DNA of 64,000 nt from Chryseolinea lacunae (lineage in GTDB: Bacteria; Bacteroidota; Bacteroidia; Cytophagales; Cyclobacteriaceae), in NCBI RefSeq assembly GCF_016735595.1, contig NZ_JAERRB010000007.1, positions 62,001 to 126,000 of the forward strand. Reading direction: 5' to 3'. The position numbers and the translations under genes are program-made. Position 1 is the stretch's first letter. Every line of letters begins with the position of its first letter. The notes under the pieces were generated by a model. That model was not told the origin of the DNA. It made no database searches and worked only from the letters and a program-made list of their open reading frames with translations. Below are positions 32,768 to 42,726 of the stretch, piece after piece.

Positions 32768-33730
32768 ATGAAAAAACAACGCAACCCGCAATCCACCCTC
32801 CGCAAGTTTTTCTTCGCGACCACCGCCACGGCCATGGCCATAGCCTCTTCGTTCACCACGTTTGCACAGGAAGCCACGCGCCCCATTGAAGGACGCTGGG
32901 ATGTGACTGTTGAAAAAGACGGCAAGCAATTGCCCTCGTGGCTGGAAGTGGAACACTCCGGAACACACACGCTGGTAGGACGCTTCTGCTATGCCTTTGG
33001 CAGCGCCCGCCCCATTTCGAAAGTGAACTATGCCGACGGCAAATTCGACTTCGCCATTCCCCCACAATGGGAACCCGGCACCTCCGACATGGTGTTTGAA
33101 GGCACCGTGGCCGACGACAAGCTCACCGGAACCATGGTCTACACCGATGGCCAGAAATACAACTGGACGGCTGTACGCGCTCCGTTGCTCAAAGCTACCG
33201 CACCCGCATGGGGCGCCGCCATCACCCTTTTCAACGGCAAAGACCTCACCGGCTGGAAGGCCATGGGCGATAACCAATGGATTGTGGAAAAGGGCGTGTT
33301 GCGCAGCCCCAAGTCAGGCTCGAACCTGGTGACCGATAAAAAATTCACTGACTTCAAACTGCATATCGAATTTCGCTACGACAAAGGCAGCAACAGCGGC
33401 GTGTATCTGCGCGGTCGCTATGAAGTGCAAATCGAAGACAGCAAAGGCAAAGAACCGTGGTATGGTTTCCTGGGCGGCGTCTACGGATTTCTGACCCCCA
33501 ACGAAATGGTAGCCAAAGCTCCCGGCGAATGGCAGACCTACGACATCACCTTGATTGGCCGCCAGGTCACCATTGTGGCCAATGGCAAAACCATCATCAG
33601 CAACACAACCATCCCCGGCATCACCGGCGGTGCACTGGATAGCAATGAAGGCGAACCCGGTCCGATTTTGCTGCAAGGCGATCATGGTCCCGTAGACTAT
33701 CGTAACATTGTGATCACGCCCGTGAAGTAA
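32768..33730 (+). CDS. Secreted DUF1080 (3-keto-disaccharide hydrolase-type) protein
   Basis: 320 residues with a long signal peptide ending at 'TFAQEATRP'. Residues ~40-135 form an extra beta domain, starting 'IEGRWDVTVEKDGKQLPSWL'. From ~148 a DUF1080 domain follows: 'ITLFNGKDLTGWKAMGDNQW', 'FKLHIEFRYDKGSNSGVYLR', 'EWQTYDITLIGRQVTIVANG' and the end 'GPVDYRNIVITPVK'. DUF1080 members bind or cleave sugars, including 3-keto-glycosides; the substrate here is unknown. A strong terminator follows, so it is monocistronic. Confidence 0.85.
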   Translation: MKKQRNPQSTLRKFFFATTATAMAIASSFTTFAQEATRPIEGRWDVTVEKDGKQLPSWLEVEHSGTHTLVGRFCYAFGSARPISKVNYADGKFDFAIPPQWEPGTSDMVFEGTVADDKLTGTMVYTDGQKYNWTAVRAPLLKATAPAWGAAITLFNGKDLTGWKAMGDNQWIVEKGVLRSPKSGSNLVTDKKFTDFKLHIEFRYDKGSNSGVYLRGRYEVQIEDSKGKEPWYGFLGGVYGFLTPNEMVAKAPGEWQTYDITLIGRQVTIVANGKTIISNTTIPGITGGALDSNEGEPGPILLQGDHGPVDYRNIVITPVK

Positions 33731-33751
33731 TAAAAGAACAATCTCAATTCG

Positions 33752-33792
33752 AAGAGGATGCAGAACATTGTTTTGCATCCTCTTTGTTTTTT
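33752..33792 (+). terminator. Rho-independent terminator of the DUF1080 gene
   Basis: A 15-bp stem (33752-33766 with 33770-33784, one G-U) has the three-base loop att and is followed by a T-rich run (33785-33792, with one G). It lies 21 bases after the stop codon. Confidence 0.9.
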
Positions 33793-33892
33793 ATGTCCGC
33801 CATAAGCAAGTCTTATTGATAAAAGCAAAGTCAATAAAGCTATTCCAACTTTAGCTGAGAAACTGGTGTCTAAAACAACAAACACCAACCCT

Positions 33893-34261
33893 ATGAAAAG
33901 AATATTCCTCCTGATGTTTGTTGCGATTGCCGCCCTGAGCTTTTCTCGATGCGATGAAGACGACGATACCAAATCGAAATCGGATTCAACAATTGAAGGC
34001 ACGGTGAAGAACAATGAGGTCTATACGCACGACTTCGGAACAATGGGTATCGAAGACGGCGCCACACTAACAAAGTCACCCCAACACGCCAAAGCTTTCT
34101 CTCTTCAACGAAACAATGTGGGGCATTTGGTTTTTACCTATGAGGCCGATGGAAGCTTCAAGGGAAAGGACGAAGCGGAGATTGAGTTTTGTTACAGCAT
34201 CGGAAGCGCGGCGTGTTATAAGAAGGAGACGGTGGAGATTGATATTCTGGTAGGGAAGTAA
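33893..34261 (+). CDS. Small exported (possibly lipo-) protein, 122 aa
   Basis: From the ATG at 33893 it reads 'MKRIFLLMFVAIAALSFSRC' then an acidic 'DEDDDTKSKSDST'. The Cys after the hydrophobic core suggests a lipoprotein, but Arg at -1 is unusual for a lipobox, so a plain secretion signal is possible. The mature part has 'NNVGHLVFTYEADGSFKGKD' and 'EFCYSIGSAACYKKETVEID', beta-rich and perhaps Ig-like. An upstream ATG at 33866 adds non-signal residues and is rejected. Function unknown. Confidence 0.6.
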   Translation: MKRIFLLMFVAIAALSFSRCDEDDDTKSKSDSTIEGTVKNNEVYTHDFGTMGIEDGATLTKSPQHAKAFSLQRNNVGHLVFTYEADGSFKGKDEAEIEFCYSIGSAACYKKETVEIDILVGK

Positions 34262-34336
34262 GAAGCAGCGCTGAGTTTTATTTGTTACATATTTCTGTTG
34301 ATACTTAACAGGATTACCGTTATGCGTGTGTATTTC

Positions 34337-34789
34337 CTACGGCCTCAGCGTCTTCAAAACCTTATGCACCTCTGTCAGATCTTTTAAGTTCAAATCATAT
34401 CCCATCCGGAAAAACCGTACGGTAATCTCCGACTCCACCTTCACCACACAGATCACTTCGTTCTTCATAACAAAGGCGTAGCGATTGTTGGGGAGGGAAG
34501 CAAAGCCGCGGTTCAAGGTTTGCACCGCGGCCGAAGACAGGCCGATGTCTACATAATGTTTTTTTATGACGGGATCGTATTGAATGTCGGAGATGTATTC
34601 CACTTCGCTCAGCTGGATGAGCGGCTTCTTGGAAATGCAAATTTTGCTTTTGCCGATCAGCATGAGCAGCTCATTGTCGCACGGCATCTTTTTCACTACC
34701 GCCGACAGCATATAGATGCCTTCGTTCTGTGCCTGCGCACCGGCGAAGCACAAAAGCCAAAGCAACATGCAGGTGATCGACGCCTTCAC
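34337..34789 (-). CDS. Secreted protein resembling the SecDF P1-head subdomain
   Basis: 150 residues with a signal peptide 'MKASITCMLLWLLCFAGAQA'. The mature part reads 'EVEYISDIQYDPVIKKHYVD', 'IGLSSAAVQTLNRGFASLPN' and 'NRYAFVMKNEVICVVKVESE'. This succession of strand, helix and strand resembles the periplasmic P1-head region of SecD. Stand-alone secreted proteins of this sort exist in Bacteroidota without known function. Only 10 bases separate its start from the stop of the upstream fucosidase gene, so they are probably co-transcribed. Confidence 0.6.
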   Translation of the reverse strand: MKASITCMLLWLLCFAGAQAQNEGIYMLSAVVKKMPCDNELLMLIGKSKICISKKPLIQLSEVEYISDIQYDPVIKKHYVDIGLSSAAVQTLNRGFASLPNNRYAFVMKNEVICVVKVESEITVRFFRMGYDLNLKDLTEVHKVLKTLRP

Positions 34790-34799
34790 AATTTGGTGT

Positions 34800-36245
34800 T
34801 TAGTATACGTCTATGGCGGAGAGCAACGGACACGCTTTCGACGCCGTGATGCTCACCCGTATTTTATCGGTGTCAACAGACTGCAAGGGCAGAATGCGTT
34901 TGTAGCCAATGGTTGTTCCGTTTGCCACGGTGTGCCAGGCATCGTTTTCCCAGGCTTCTACCGTGAACGATTTCACGCGTTGTCCCAGTTTGATGTATTC
35001 TTGAATAAGCACATAGCGAACGGGTTGCTTTTTGGCCAGGTGAACTTCTACGGAGCCGGTGGTCACCTCGTCGTTGGTGGCCCAGTAGGTTTCCGGGTTG
35101 GCATCGGTCACGTTGGCCGGTGCATAGGCATCGGCGTCGCCACGATGTGATGAGGCTTCTGTTTTTGCGTGCAGTGCGAGGTTGGTTTTGAACGCAGCGT
35201 CCAGTAAAGCGCGCCATCCTTTGAGGGCCTTTATGTCGTTCTCATGCACGAGTCCACGACGATCGGGAGGGATGTTTAACAGCAAGGTGGAACCGCGACC
35301 AACCGAGGTCAGGTAGATGTCGAAGAGGCGTTCGGGCGTTTTCACGAGCGAGTCTTCTTCTGCATGATAGAACCATCCCGGACGGATCGAAACGTCTACT
35401 TCGGCAGGCACCCATTTTGTGCCGTCGGCTTCGCCTTCATTCAGCAATTTTTCAATGCCCGCTTTGCCGGCAAACAGCGTATCGGTAGAGATGGTGTTCC
35501 AGTTGGTTTCGCCGGCCAGTCCTTTTTCATTGCCTACCCAACGCACACCCGGGCCTGCGTCGCTGAAGAAGATGATGTTGGGTTCCATGGTGCGCACGAG
35601 GTCAAGTGTTTTGGGCCAGTCATAATAGGTTGAGCCTTGTATCTTTCTCGTTTCTTTGGCGCCGCCATAATAACCATCGCCGCCGTTGGCGCCGTCGAAC
35701 CACATTTCCACCACAGGACCGTAGGCCGCGAAGAGTTCGCGCAATTGGTTTCTGTAGTATTCAATATAAGCAGGCGATCCGTAGTCGGCGCGATTTCTAT
35801 CCCAGGGCGAAAGGTAGATGCCGAACTTCAGGCCGTGTTTTTTGCACGCTTCCGATACGGCTTTCACCACATCGCCTTTGCCATTCATGAACGGACTGTG
35901 TTTCACCGAATGTTCGGTGTATTGACTGGGCCAGAGACAAAAACCATCGTGGTGTTTGCACGTGAGAATGGCGGTTTTGAAACCGGCGTCTTTCAGCGTG
36001 GTGATCCATTGGTCAGCGTCGAAGGCCGAAGGATTGAACACGGATGGACTCTCGTCGCCATAGCCCCATTCCTTTCCGGTGAACGTATTGGTGGTGAAGT
36101 GAATAAAAGCATTGGTCTCCATTTCGTGCCACGCCAGTTGACTGGCCGTAGGCACAGGCCCAACGGCAAGAGGCACCGTCACCTCTTTTTTAGGCGTGCA
36201 CGAAAACAAAAGAATACTTACAAGAACAAGAGAACTATAGCGCAT
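34800..36245 (-). CDS. GH29 alpha-L-fucosidase, lipoprotein, with C-terminal carbohydrate-binding domain
   Basis: 481 residues from the ATG at 36245 (36254 also possible). The frame runs on to 36524 but that part lies in the next gene. 'MRYSSLVLVSILLFSCTPKK' is a lipoprotein signal. The GH29 domain (about 30-345) shows 'FIHFTTNTFTGKEWGYG', 'LTCKHHDGFCLWPSQYTEHS', 'KFGIYLSPWDRN' and the nucleophile Asp in 'VVEMWFDGANGG'. The end (about 355-481) is an F5/8 type C-like module ('YWATNDEVTTGSVEVHL'). It should release terminal L-fucose at the cell surface. No polysaccharide-utilisation locus genes surround it. Confidence 0.9.
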   Translation of the reverse strand: MRYSSLVLVSILLFSCTPKKEVTVPLAVGPVPTASQLAWHEMETNAFIHFTTNTFTGKEWGYGDESPSVFNPSAFDADQWITTLKDAGFKTAILTCKHHDGFCLWPSQYTEHSVKHSPFMNGKGDVVKAVSEACKKHGLKFGIYLSPWDRNRADYGSPAYIEYYRNQLRELFAAYGPVVEMWFDGANGGDGYYGGAKETRKIQGSTYYDWPKTLDLVRTMEPNIIFFSDAGPGVRWVGNEKGLAGETNWNTISTDTLFAGKAGIEKLLNEGEADGTKWVPAEVDVSIRPGWFYHAEEDSLVKTPERLFDIYLTSVGRGSTLLLNIPPDRRGLVHENDIKALKGWRALLDAAFKTNLALHAKTEASSHRGDADAYAPANVTDANPETYWATNDEVTTGSVEVHLAKKQPVRYVLIQEYIKLGQRVKSFTVEAWENDAWHTVANGTTIGYKRILPLQSVDTDKIRVSITASKACPLLSAIDVY

Positions 36246-36306
36246 ACATGACATTTTCGTGAATATACAGAAAATGCATTTTATGCAAACAAGATGATGT
36301 TCTGAT

Positions 36307-38322
36307 TTATTGAAGTTGTGCGATCGCGTCTTCCACGCGGTGCACAGGCAGCTGACAGGTTTTGTTATAACACACGAATAGGGTAGGGCCATCCCCCGAC
36401 GCAATTTTGTCGTGCAGCAAAGGAAGTTTGCTTTGGTGTTCCGTTCCTTGCAGCAGCGCATACGGCGCATACTGTTGCATCCACTGCTGGCGAACTGCAT
36501 GAAGATCTTTTCCCACAAGGGCAACTTCTGCCATTCCTTTTTTGATTTCCGTGTGCGCTATGGCCCACTGCGACATGTAGTTTGGCTCCGATTTGATGAG
36601 GTGTGCCAACGAACCCGCCATCGCCACTGCCAACGATTTCCACTCCTCCCGTTCCAGCAACGTGCCAGCCTGAAAAAGATTCTGCGCCATGATGGCGTTG
36701 GAAGATGGAATCACGTTGTCGAATATTTCTTTCTTGCGCGACAACAACGGCTCGGCCGACGTTGATGAGTAATAAAAGAAGCCATCGGTGTCATCATAAA
36801 ATTGGTCCATCACATAGTCAATCAACACTGCGGCCTTTTCTATCCACCGCTCGTCGAACGTTGCCTGATAGAGTCGCAGTTGTGCCTGGATCACGTAGGC
36901 GTAGTCGTCGAGAAAGCCGGTGGTTACGGAGTGTTTCCCTTTCCACGAACGATAGAGCACATTGCCTTGCTGCACTTCGCGCTCCATGAACAGCATGTTC
37001 CTGATGGCGGCGTCCAGAAACGTTTGGTCGGCAAAAAAACGATAGGCATCCACCAGCCCACACACGGTCATGGCATTCCACGCGGTGATAACCTTGTCGT
37101 CGAGGCCGGGGCGAACGCGTTTCGAACGGGCTTCGTGCAGGGTGTGCTTGGCGCTATCCTGCAGCGTCTTCCATTCGTCGTCGCTCAGGCCATGGGCTTG
37201 TAGAAAAACATCGTCGGCTTTGTGCCGGGTAAGAATGTTGTTGCCGAATTCCCAGTTTCCGCCAGGCTTCACGTTGTAGTATTCGGAGATGAGTGGTTCG
37301 TTTTCGCCAAGCAGTTTCTCTAACTCTGTTTTTTTCCAGACATAGAACTGACCTTCTTCGCCTTCGCTATCGGCATCGAGTGCCGAATAGAATCCGCCAA
37401 GTGGATGCGTCATCTCTAGCTGCAGCCAGTCGAACGTTTCGTAGACAACACGTTTAAAGATTTCTGATTTTGTGATGGCATACGCTTCGGCATAAAGGCT
37501 GAGAAGCTGGGCATTGTCGTATAACATCTTTTCAAAGTGCGGGGCAAACCAGTAGGCATCCACCGAATAGCGGGCAAACCCGCCGCCAATCTGATCGTAG
37601 ATGCCGCCGGAGGCTGTGCGTTGCAACGTGAGCACTACCTGCTCAAGGCTGGCGTGGTCTTTTGTGAGGTAGTGGTGGCGCAACAGAAAGAGCCACACCG
37701 AGGGCATAATGAATTTTGGCGCGCGGTCCATGCCTCCCCATTGTTTGTCGAAGTGGGCCTGAAGTTTGGTGAAGATGTCCGAAAGGTCGGCTTGCAATGC
37801 GGAGTCCGACGGTGTTTGCTTGAAACGTTGCACATCCGAACGGAGCAGGTGCAATCTCAATTCCTCGGCAGTGTCTTCAATCTGCTGCCGGTTTCCTTCG
37901 AACGCCTTGTGAATATTTTGCAGCACCTGCACCCACGACGCGGGCGAGAAATAGGTGCCTCCAAAAAACGGTTTCTGTTCCGGGGTGAGGAAAACATTCA
38001 ATGGCCAACCTCCATTAACGCCCAACGCCTGCACGGCTTCCATATACAGGGAATCAATATCCGGACGTTCTTCGCGATCCACTTTAATGCACACATACGA
38101 CGCGTTCATCACGGCCGCAATGTCGTCGTGCTCAAACGACTCGCGCTCCATCACATGGCACCAATGGCACGACGAGTAGCCAATGCTAACCAATATGGGT
38201 TTCCCTTCGGCCTTCGCTTTTTGCAACGCTTCGGGGCCCCACTCAAACCAGTCGACGGGGTTGTGTGCGTGCTGAAGCAGATAGGGTGACGTGGAATGAA
38301 TCAAACGATTGGTATGCGGCAT
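36307..38322 (-). CDS. YyaL/SSP411-type thioredoxin-domain protein (DUF255)
   Basis: 671 residues from the ATG at 38322. The N-terminal DUF255 thioredoxin-like domain has '[20 protein letters not shown]', '[20 protein letters not shown]', the CxxC in '[14 protein letters not shown]' and '[20 protein letters not shown]'. The rest is an (alpha/alpha)6-barrel-like domain as in N-acylglucosamine epimerases ('[20 protein letters not shown]', '[13 protein letters not shown]'). The family is widespread with unknown reaction. It begins one base after the GSCFA stop. Confidence 0.9.
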   Translation of the reverse strand: MPHTNRLIHSTSPYLLQHAHNPVDWFEWGPEALQKAKAEGKPILVSIGYSSCHWCHVMERESFEHDDIAAVMNASYVCIKVDREERPDIDSLYMEAVQALGVNGGWPLNVFLTPEQKPFFGGTYFSPASWVQVLQNIHKAFEGNRQQIEDTAEELRLHLLRSDVQRFKQTPSDSALQADLSDIFTKLQAHFDKQWGGMDRAPKFIMPSVWLFLLRHHYLTKDHASLEQVVLTLQRTASGGIYDQIGGGFARYSVDAYWFAPHFEKMLYDNAQLLSLYAEAYAITKSEIFKRVVYETFDWLQLEMTHPLGGFYSALDADSEGEEGQFYVWKKTELEKLLGENEPLISEYYNVKPGGNWEFGNNILTRHKADDVFLQAHGLSDDEWKTLQDSAKHTLHEARSKRVRPGLDDKVITAWNAMTVCGLVDAYRFFADQTFLDAAIRNMLFMEREVQQGNVLYRSWKGKHSVTTGFLDDYAYVIQAQLRLYQATFDERWIEKAAVLIDYVMDQFYDDTDGFFYYSSTSAEPLLSRKKEIFDNVIPSSNAIMAQNLFQAGTLLEREEWKSLAVAMAGSLAHLIKSEPNYMSQWAIAHTEIKKGMAEVALVGKDLHAVRQQWMQQYAPYALLQGTEHQSKLPLLHDKIASGDGPTLFVCYNKTCQLPVHRVEDAIAQLQ

Positions 38323-38323
38323 G

Positions 38324-39304
38324 TTAGGGGAGAAGTTGGGATTGAACAAAGTTTATTTCCGTTTCAACAGGCACCGTGGATTTTAGTTCTTCCAGCTTCT
38401 TCAAAAGGTCTTTCAGAAATTGCTGGTGCGCCGCTGTCGCGGGATGGAAAGGCTTGTGGGCCAGGGCGGCACGGATGTCGCGCCAGCGGATCAAAAACTT
38501 CTGAAGGTCGGCCGTGAAATATCGTTCGCCAAACGCTTTCCAGATATAGTCTTCGGCCACTTCCGTGGGATGAATCATGTCGGCTTTGTAGAAACGATAG
38601 TCGCGCAGGTCGTCCATCATGATTTCGAAAGCCGGAAAGTAAGAAACCTCGGAATGCCGTTGAGTGAGGTTGTGACAGGCAGAACGGAGAATGGCCTTGC
38701 TCACACTGTTAAGCTCAAGCGTATCCTTCACATGTCGCACCGGGCTCACGGTGAGGATAACCTTCAGCGATGGATTGAAGGCCAGCAGCTCTGCATATAA
38801 TGCGGAGAACGACGCGGTGATCTCCGCTTCCGTCAACAGCCTTTTCGTGAATTGATGATTCGGCACCTTATGACAGTTGGCCACAATCTCGCCCGTGTCC
38901 TTCCGCTCATAGACCCACGCCGTGCCATAGGTGAGAATGAGCCACCCAGTGTCTCTTAGAAAATAGTGGACGGCGCCAAGGCTGTCTTTGATCTGGTGCT
39001 GAAGTTTATCGAACGACGGTGCTGAGATATCTGAATGAAAATCATAATTTAGGAACACGTCTTGGTTTTGGAGGAAGGTATGCTGCGGCACAGATTCGTT
39101 GAAGAGGGCATACCGAATCGCTTTGTGAATGGCAGCGGGGTTATAGATTACCCCAAACGGATTGGCCAGGGCATTCATTTTCGACAGCAGCATGCGTTCG
39201 CCCATGCTGTGCGCAAAACAGGACCCCAACGTAATAATTTTGTCGTGCAAACGGATGTCAGGATGCCCGGGGCCTATGCTAACGACTGTTCGAAAGTGTT
39301 CCAT
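38324..39304 (-). CDS. GSCFA domain protein
   Basis: 326 residues. The name-giving motif '[16 protein letters not shown]' is near residue 27, followed by '[16 protein letters not shown]' and '[20 protein letters not shown]'. '[20 protein letters not shown]' and '[20 protein letters not shown]' complete the pattern. The Ser, His and Asp arrangement recalls SGNH hydrolases, so an esterase or acyltransferase on polysaccharide is possible; no reaction is proven. Overlapping tightly with the YyaL-like gene, the two probably form an operon. Confidence 0.87.
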   Translation of the reverse strand: MEHFRTVVSIGPGHPDIRLHDKIITLGSCFAHSMGERMLLSKMNALANPFGVIYNPAAIHKAIRYALFNESVPQHTFLQNQDVFLNYDFHSDISAPSFDKLQHQIKDSLGAVHYFLRDTGWLILTYGTAWVYERKDTGEIVANCHKVPNHQFTKRLLTEAEITASFSALYAELLAFNPSLKVILTVSPVRHVKDTLELNSVSKAILRSACHNLTQRHSEVSYFPAFEIMMDDLRDYRFYKADMIHPTEVAEDYIWKAFGERYFTADLQKFLIRWRDIRAALAHKPFHPATAAHQQFLKDLLKKLEELKSTVPVETEINFVQSQLLP

Positions 39305-39395
39305 AAAAATAATGTTTCCGCAAACACTTGAAAATTTAGAGCTTTTTGCGATACTTTAACCTTTGATAAGCAACAGATCAAAACCTGTCAAAATT

Positions 39396-41300
39396 ATGAA
39401 TAACGACCTTACGGCCTTTGAGAAAATCCCTGTAAAAATCTTCAACACCTCCGAAGACGGTTCTGTGCATGTGGCGCGCGAAATCGCGGCCCTCATCAAG
39501 ACCCGCCAGAAGGAGAACAAACCTTGTGTGCTGGGATTGGCCACAGGCTCGTCGCCCACCAGGCTTTATGCAGAGTTGGTGAAAATGCACCAGAAAGATG
39601 GTCTCAGCTTCAAAAACGTCTACACCTTCAACCTCGACGAGTATTATCCCATGCCGCCCGATGCTCTGCAAAGCTATGTGCGGTTCATGCGCGAGCACTT
39701 GTTCGATCACATCGACATCCCCAAAAAGAACATTCATATCCCCGACGGAACCATCGCCAAAGAAGACGTGGCCGAGTTCTGCCGGAGCTACGAAGAAAAG
39801 ATAGACAAACTTGGCGGACTTGACATCCAGATTCTGGGTATCGGCCGCACGGGTCACATCGGGTTCAACGAACCCGGTTCGTCCGAAAAGTCATTGACCC
39901 GCCTCGTCACACTCGATCAGGTAACGCGCATCGACGCCGCCAGCGATTTCTTTGGCGACGAGAACGTTCCCCGCAAAGCCATCACCATGGGCGTTGGCTC
40001 GATCATGAAAGCCAACAAGGTCTACATGATGGCCTGGGGCGAAGGCAAAGCTTCCGTGATCTTCAAAGCCGTGGAAGGCCCTATCTCGGACCAGATCCCG
40101 TCGTCATTCCTCCAGAAACACCGCGACTGCACCGTCATCCTCGACGACGCATCGTCTTCGGGCCTCACACGCATCAAAACACCGTGGATACTCGACAGTG
40201 TGAACTGGAACGATAAACTCATACGCAAAGCCGTGGTGTGGCTGTGCCAGAAGGTGAAGAAGCCCGTGCTGAAGCTCACCAACCACGACTACATGGAGCA
40301 CGGCATGAGCGACATCATCACCGAATACGGCTCGGCCTATAAAGTGAACATCAAAGTATTCAACTTCCTGCAGCACACCATCACCGGTTGGCCCGGAGGA
40401 AAGCCCAACGCCGACGACACCAACCGTCCCGAACGCGCCAAGCCGTTCCCGAAACGTGTGGTATTGTTCTCGCCACACCCTGACGACGACGTGATTTCGA
40501 TGGGCGGAACGTTCATCCGCCTCGTAGACCAGGGTCATGAAGTGCACGTGGCCTACCAGACCTCGGGCAACATTGCCGTGTTCGACGACGACGCCATCCG
40601 CTTCGCCGACTTCGTGCGCGACTTCAACGACCAGTTTGGATTGAGCAAAGCCGACGGTGCACGCTTCTACAAAAAGGTGGTGCAGTCGCTTCAAAAGAAA
40701 GGCCCCGGCCAGCTCGACAGCCCCGAAGTGTTGAAGATCAAAGGCCTCATCAGAAGAGGAGAAGCCAAGGCGGGTGGCCGCTACGTTGGCATTCCCGACG
40801 AACAAATGCACTTCCTCGACATGCCGTTCTATGAAACCGGCGCCGTGAAAAAGAAACCATTGGGCGAAGAAGATATTAAAGTGGTGATGGAAATTCTCGA
40901 GCGTGTGAAACCCCATCAGGTATACGCCGCCGGCGACTTGTCCGATCCGCACGGCACACACCGTGTTTGCCTCGCGGCCATCTTCGAAGCGCTGCGTCGC
41001 CTCAAGAAAAAGCCCTGGGCAAAAGATTGCTGGGTATGGCTCTACCGTGGTGCATGGCAGGAGTGGGACATCGACCAAATTGAAATGGCCGTGCCCCTCA
41101 GCCCCGACGAACTCATGCGCAAGCGCCGCGCCGTGTTCAAGCACCAGTCGCAAAAAGACAGTGCCATGTTCCCCGGCAGCGACAAGCGCGAATTCTGGAT
41201 GCGCGCCGAAGACCGCAACCACGCCACAGCAAATGCCTACAATGCATTGGGACTTGCTGAGTACGAAGCGATGGAAGCGTTTGTACGATACAAGTTCTAG
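39396..41300 (+). CDS. nagB: Glucosamine-6-phosphate deaminase fused to a PIG-L/LmbE deacetylase domain
   Basis: 634 residues from the ATG at 39396. The N-terminal ~270 residues are NagB: 'VLGLATGSSPTRLYAELVKM', 'YTFNLDEYYPMPPDALQSYV' and 'ILGIGRTGHIGFNEPGSSEK'. From ~350 a LmbE-type zinc domain follows: 'VVLFSPHPDDDVISMGGTFI' and 'DLSDPHGTHRVCLAAIFEAL'. NagB turns glucosamine 6-phosphate into fructose 6-phosphate and ammonia. The LmbE domain may remove the N-acetyl group first, so one chain could do both NagA-like and NagB steps. No separate nagA is nearby. Confidence 0.92.
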   Translation: MNNDLTAFEKIPVKIFNTSEDGSVHVAREIAALIKTRQKENKPCVLGLATGSSPTRLYAELVKMHQKDGLSFKNVYTFNLDEYYPMPPDALQSYVRFMREHLFDHIDIPKKNIHIPDGTIAKEDVAEFCRSYEEKIDKLGGLDIQILGIGRTGHIGFNEPGSSEKSLTRLVTLDQVTRIDAASDFFGDENVPRKAITMGVGSIMKANKVYMMAWGEGKASVIFKAVEGPISDQIPSSFLQKHRDCTVILDDASSSGLTRIKTPWILDSVNWNDKLIRKAVVWLCQKVKKPVLKLTNHDYMEHGMSDIITEYGSAYKVNIKVFNFLQHTITGWPGGKPNADDTNRPERAKPFPKRVVLFSPHPDDDVISMGGTFIRLVDQGHEVHVAYQTSGNIAVFDDDAIRFADFVRDFNDQFGLSKADGARFYKKVVQSLQKKGPGQLDSPEVLKIKGLIRRGEAKAGGRYVGIPDEQMHFLDMPFYETGAVKKKPLGEEDIKVVMEILERVKPHQVYAAGDLSDPHGTHRVCLAAIFEALRRLKKKPWAKDCWVWLYRGAWQEWDIDQIEMAVPLSPDELMRKRRAVFKHQSQKDSAMFPGSDKREFWMRAEDRNHATANAYNALGLAEYEAMEAFVRYKF

Positions 41301-41307
41301 TATATAG

Positions 41308-41489
41308 TCTTTAGTCTTTAGTATTGAGTCCTGAGTATTAAGTCTTGAGCATGCTGCTCGAGACTCAATGTTCAGGACTTTTATTTTTGCCAATACCGTT
41401 TCCTGCATTACACGATATCCTTAGCTTTTCACGATCTCAGCATCCATTTACTGACGAATACTCAGGACTAAAGACTCAATACTAAAGAC
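41308..41489. repeat. Heptamer-based inverted repeat (GTCTTTA family)
   Basis: 41308-41340 is built of seven-base units: gtcttta, gtcttta, gtattga, gtcctga, gtatt. The segment 41457-41489, read on the minus strand, contains the same units but with two internal units swapped. They form 33-base arms around a terminator. The core GTCTTTA matches the direct repeats at 2041-2081. Confidence 0.65.
41328..41389. terminator. Bidirectional terminator between nagB and the PepSY gene
   Basis: An outer stem agtcctga (41328-41335) pairs with tcaggact (41373-41380), and an inner stem agtcttgagc (41342-41351) with gctcgagact (41357-41366, one mismatch). The T-rich tail ttttattttt runs to 41389. It lies between converging genes. 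Confidence 0.75.
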
Positions 41490-41495
41490 CAAGAA

Positions 41496-42719
41496 CTATG
41501 ACGTTCCTCGACGCGCCGGTTGAGGTCGGAGTGCTTTTCGTGGTCGGGCCACATTGGCCACTGGCCTTGCAACGACTTCTTTGTTGTTTGCCGATTTCTT
41601 GTTGAGCCTGCCATACCAGATGAGGAAGCCGGTTATGGGGAGTGAGGCTGAGGTGAAGGATGCAAAGAAAGCCAGCAGTTTGCCGGGCAACCCCAGGATG
41701 GCGCCGGTGTGGATGTCGTAGTTCATAGCGCGTAGTTTTTCGCCGGCATTCTTCTCGTCGAAGGGTTCGGACTTCAGGAGGCGGCCACTGAAGCGGTCGA
41801 ACTGATAGCGTTGTGAGAAGTAGCGCGTGCGAGTGCCATAGCGGGCAAGGGCGTTGATGGCACCATTGGTTTTTTCGGGTAAGCTGATGGTGATGAAGTC
41901 TGCATCAGGATTTTCAGCCAACACTTCTGCGTAGATCTTGTCGATAGTGGTGGTTGCGGCGGCGGTTGAATCGGAGAATAGAGTTTTCGGCTTTTTGTAT
42001 TTCGTTCCGCCATTGGCCATCCACTGCACGCCATGGTCAAACCATTCGAACGACCACACAAGTCCTGTCAAAGCAATGGCCAACAATATGAAAAGGCTAT
42101 AGAACCCTAGCACATTGTGAAGATCATAGTTTTTTCGTTTCCACCGTGTGGTGCTCTTCCAGGGGAAGGAGAAGCTTCTTTTCACGGTTCCTTTCTTGGG
42201 CCACCACAGTACAATGCCGGAGATGAGCAAGATCACAAACATGAGCACAGCCGAGCCGACAATCACCGAGCCGATGGCCCGGTTGAGAAGCAGGTTACGG
42301 TGAATGCGGAGCACGATGGAAAAGAACTCATACTTTGTGTTCTCGTTGTGCACAATGTCGCCGGTATACGGGTTGACGTATAGCTTTCGGTTATACACCA
42401 CTTCGCCAAAATAGGTCTTGGCTTTTTTGTTTCGAATCTGCAATGGCCTGAAGGTGTAGGCATGGTCGGCGGCAGCAGGAACTTCAATGCTTTGTATGGG
42501 ATGTCCTTCGCCCGCCGCTTGTTCCGCGCGCTGCAATAACTCAGACAAAGGTTTCCGGATGCCATCGGCCGATATTGAAATGGTTTCCCGATCGTGATAG
42601 ACCAGCGCCTTGATCTCGTCCTCAAAAACATAGATGCATCCTGTCACGCTTATTATAAACACCACTAGCCCGGACAGTAGTCCGAGCCAGAGGTGTATTT
42701 TGCCGATTGCTTTTTTCAT
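41496..42719 (-). CDS. PepSY-associated TM protein (iron-uptake type)
   Basis: 407 residues with four membrane segments: near 10-32 ('LWLGLLSGLVVFIISVTGC'), 150-175, 205-225 and ~355-375. PepSY-like periplasmic parts lie between the first two and the last two. 'KIHLWLGLLSG' and 'DLHNVLGFYSLFILLAIALT' carry His-containing motifs that are typical of this family and are suspected to bind haem for siderophore-iron reduction. It starts seven bases after the stop of the upstream TonB-dependent siderophore receptor, a classic pairing. The C-terminal tail is basic and Arg/Pro rich. Confidence 0.88.
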   Translation of the reverse strand: MKKAIGKIHLWLGLLSGLVVFIISVTGCIYVFEDEIKALVYHDRETISISADGIRKPLSELLQRAEQAAGEGHPIQSIEVPAAADHAYTFRPLQIRNKKAKTYFGEVVYNRKLYVNPYTGDIVHNENTKYEFFSIVLRIHRNLLLNRAIGSVIVGSAVLMFVILLISGIVLWWPKKGTVKRSFSFPWKSTTRWKRKNYDLHNVLGFYSLFILLAIALTGLVWSFEWFDHGVQWMANGGTKYKKPKTLFSDSTAAATTTIDKIYAEVLAENPDADFITISLPEKTNGAINALARYGTRTRYFSQRYQFDRFSGRLLKSEPFDEKNAGEKLRAMNYDIHTGAILGLPGKLLAFFASFTSASLPITGFLIWYGRLNKKSANNKEVVARPVANVARPRKALRPQPARRGTS

Positions 42720-42726
42720 CCGCGCA

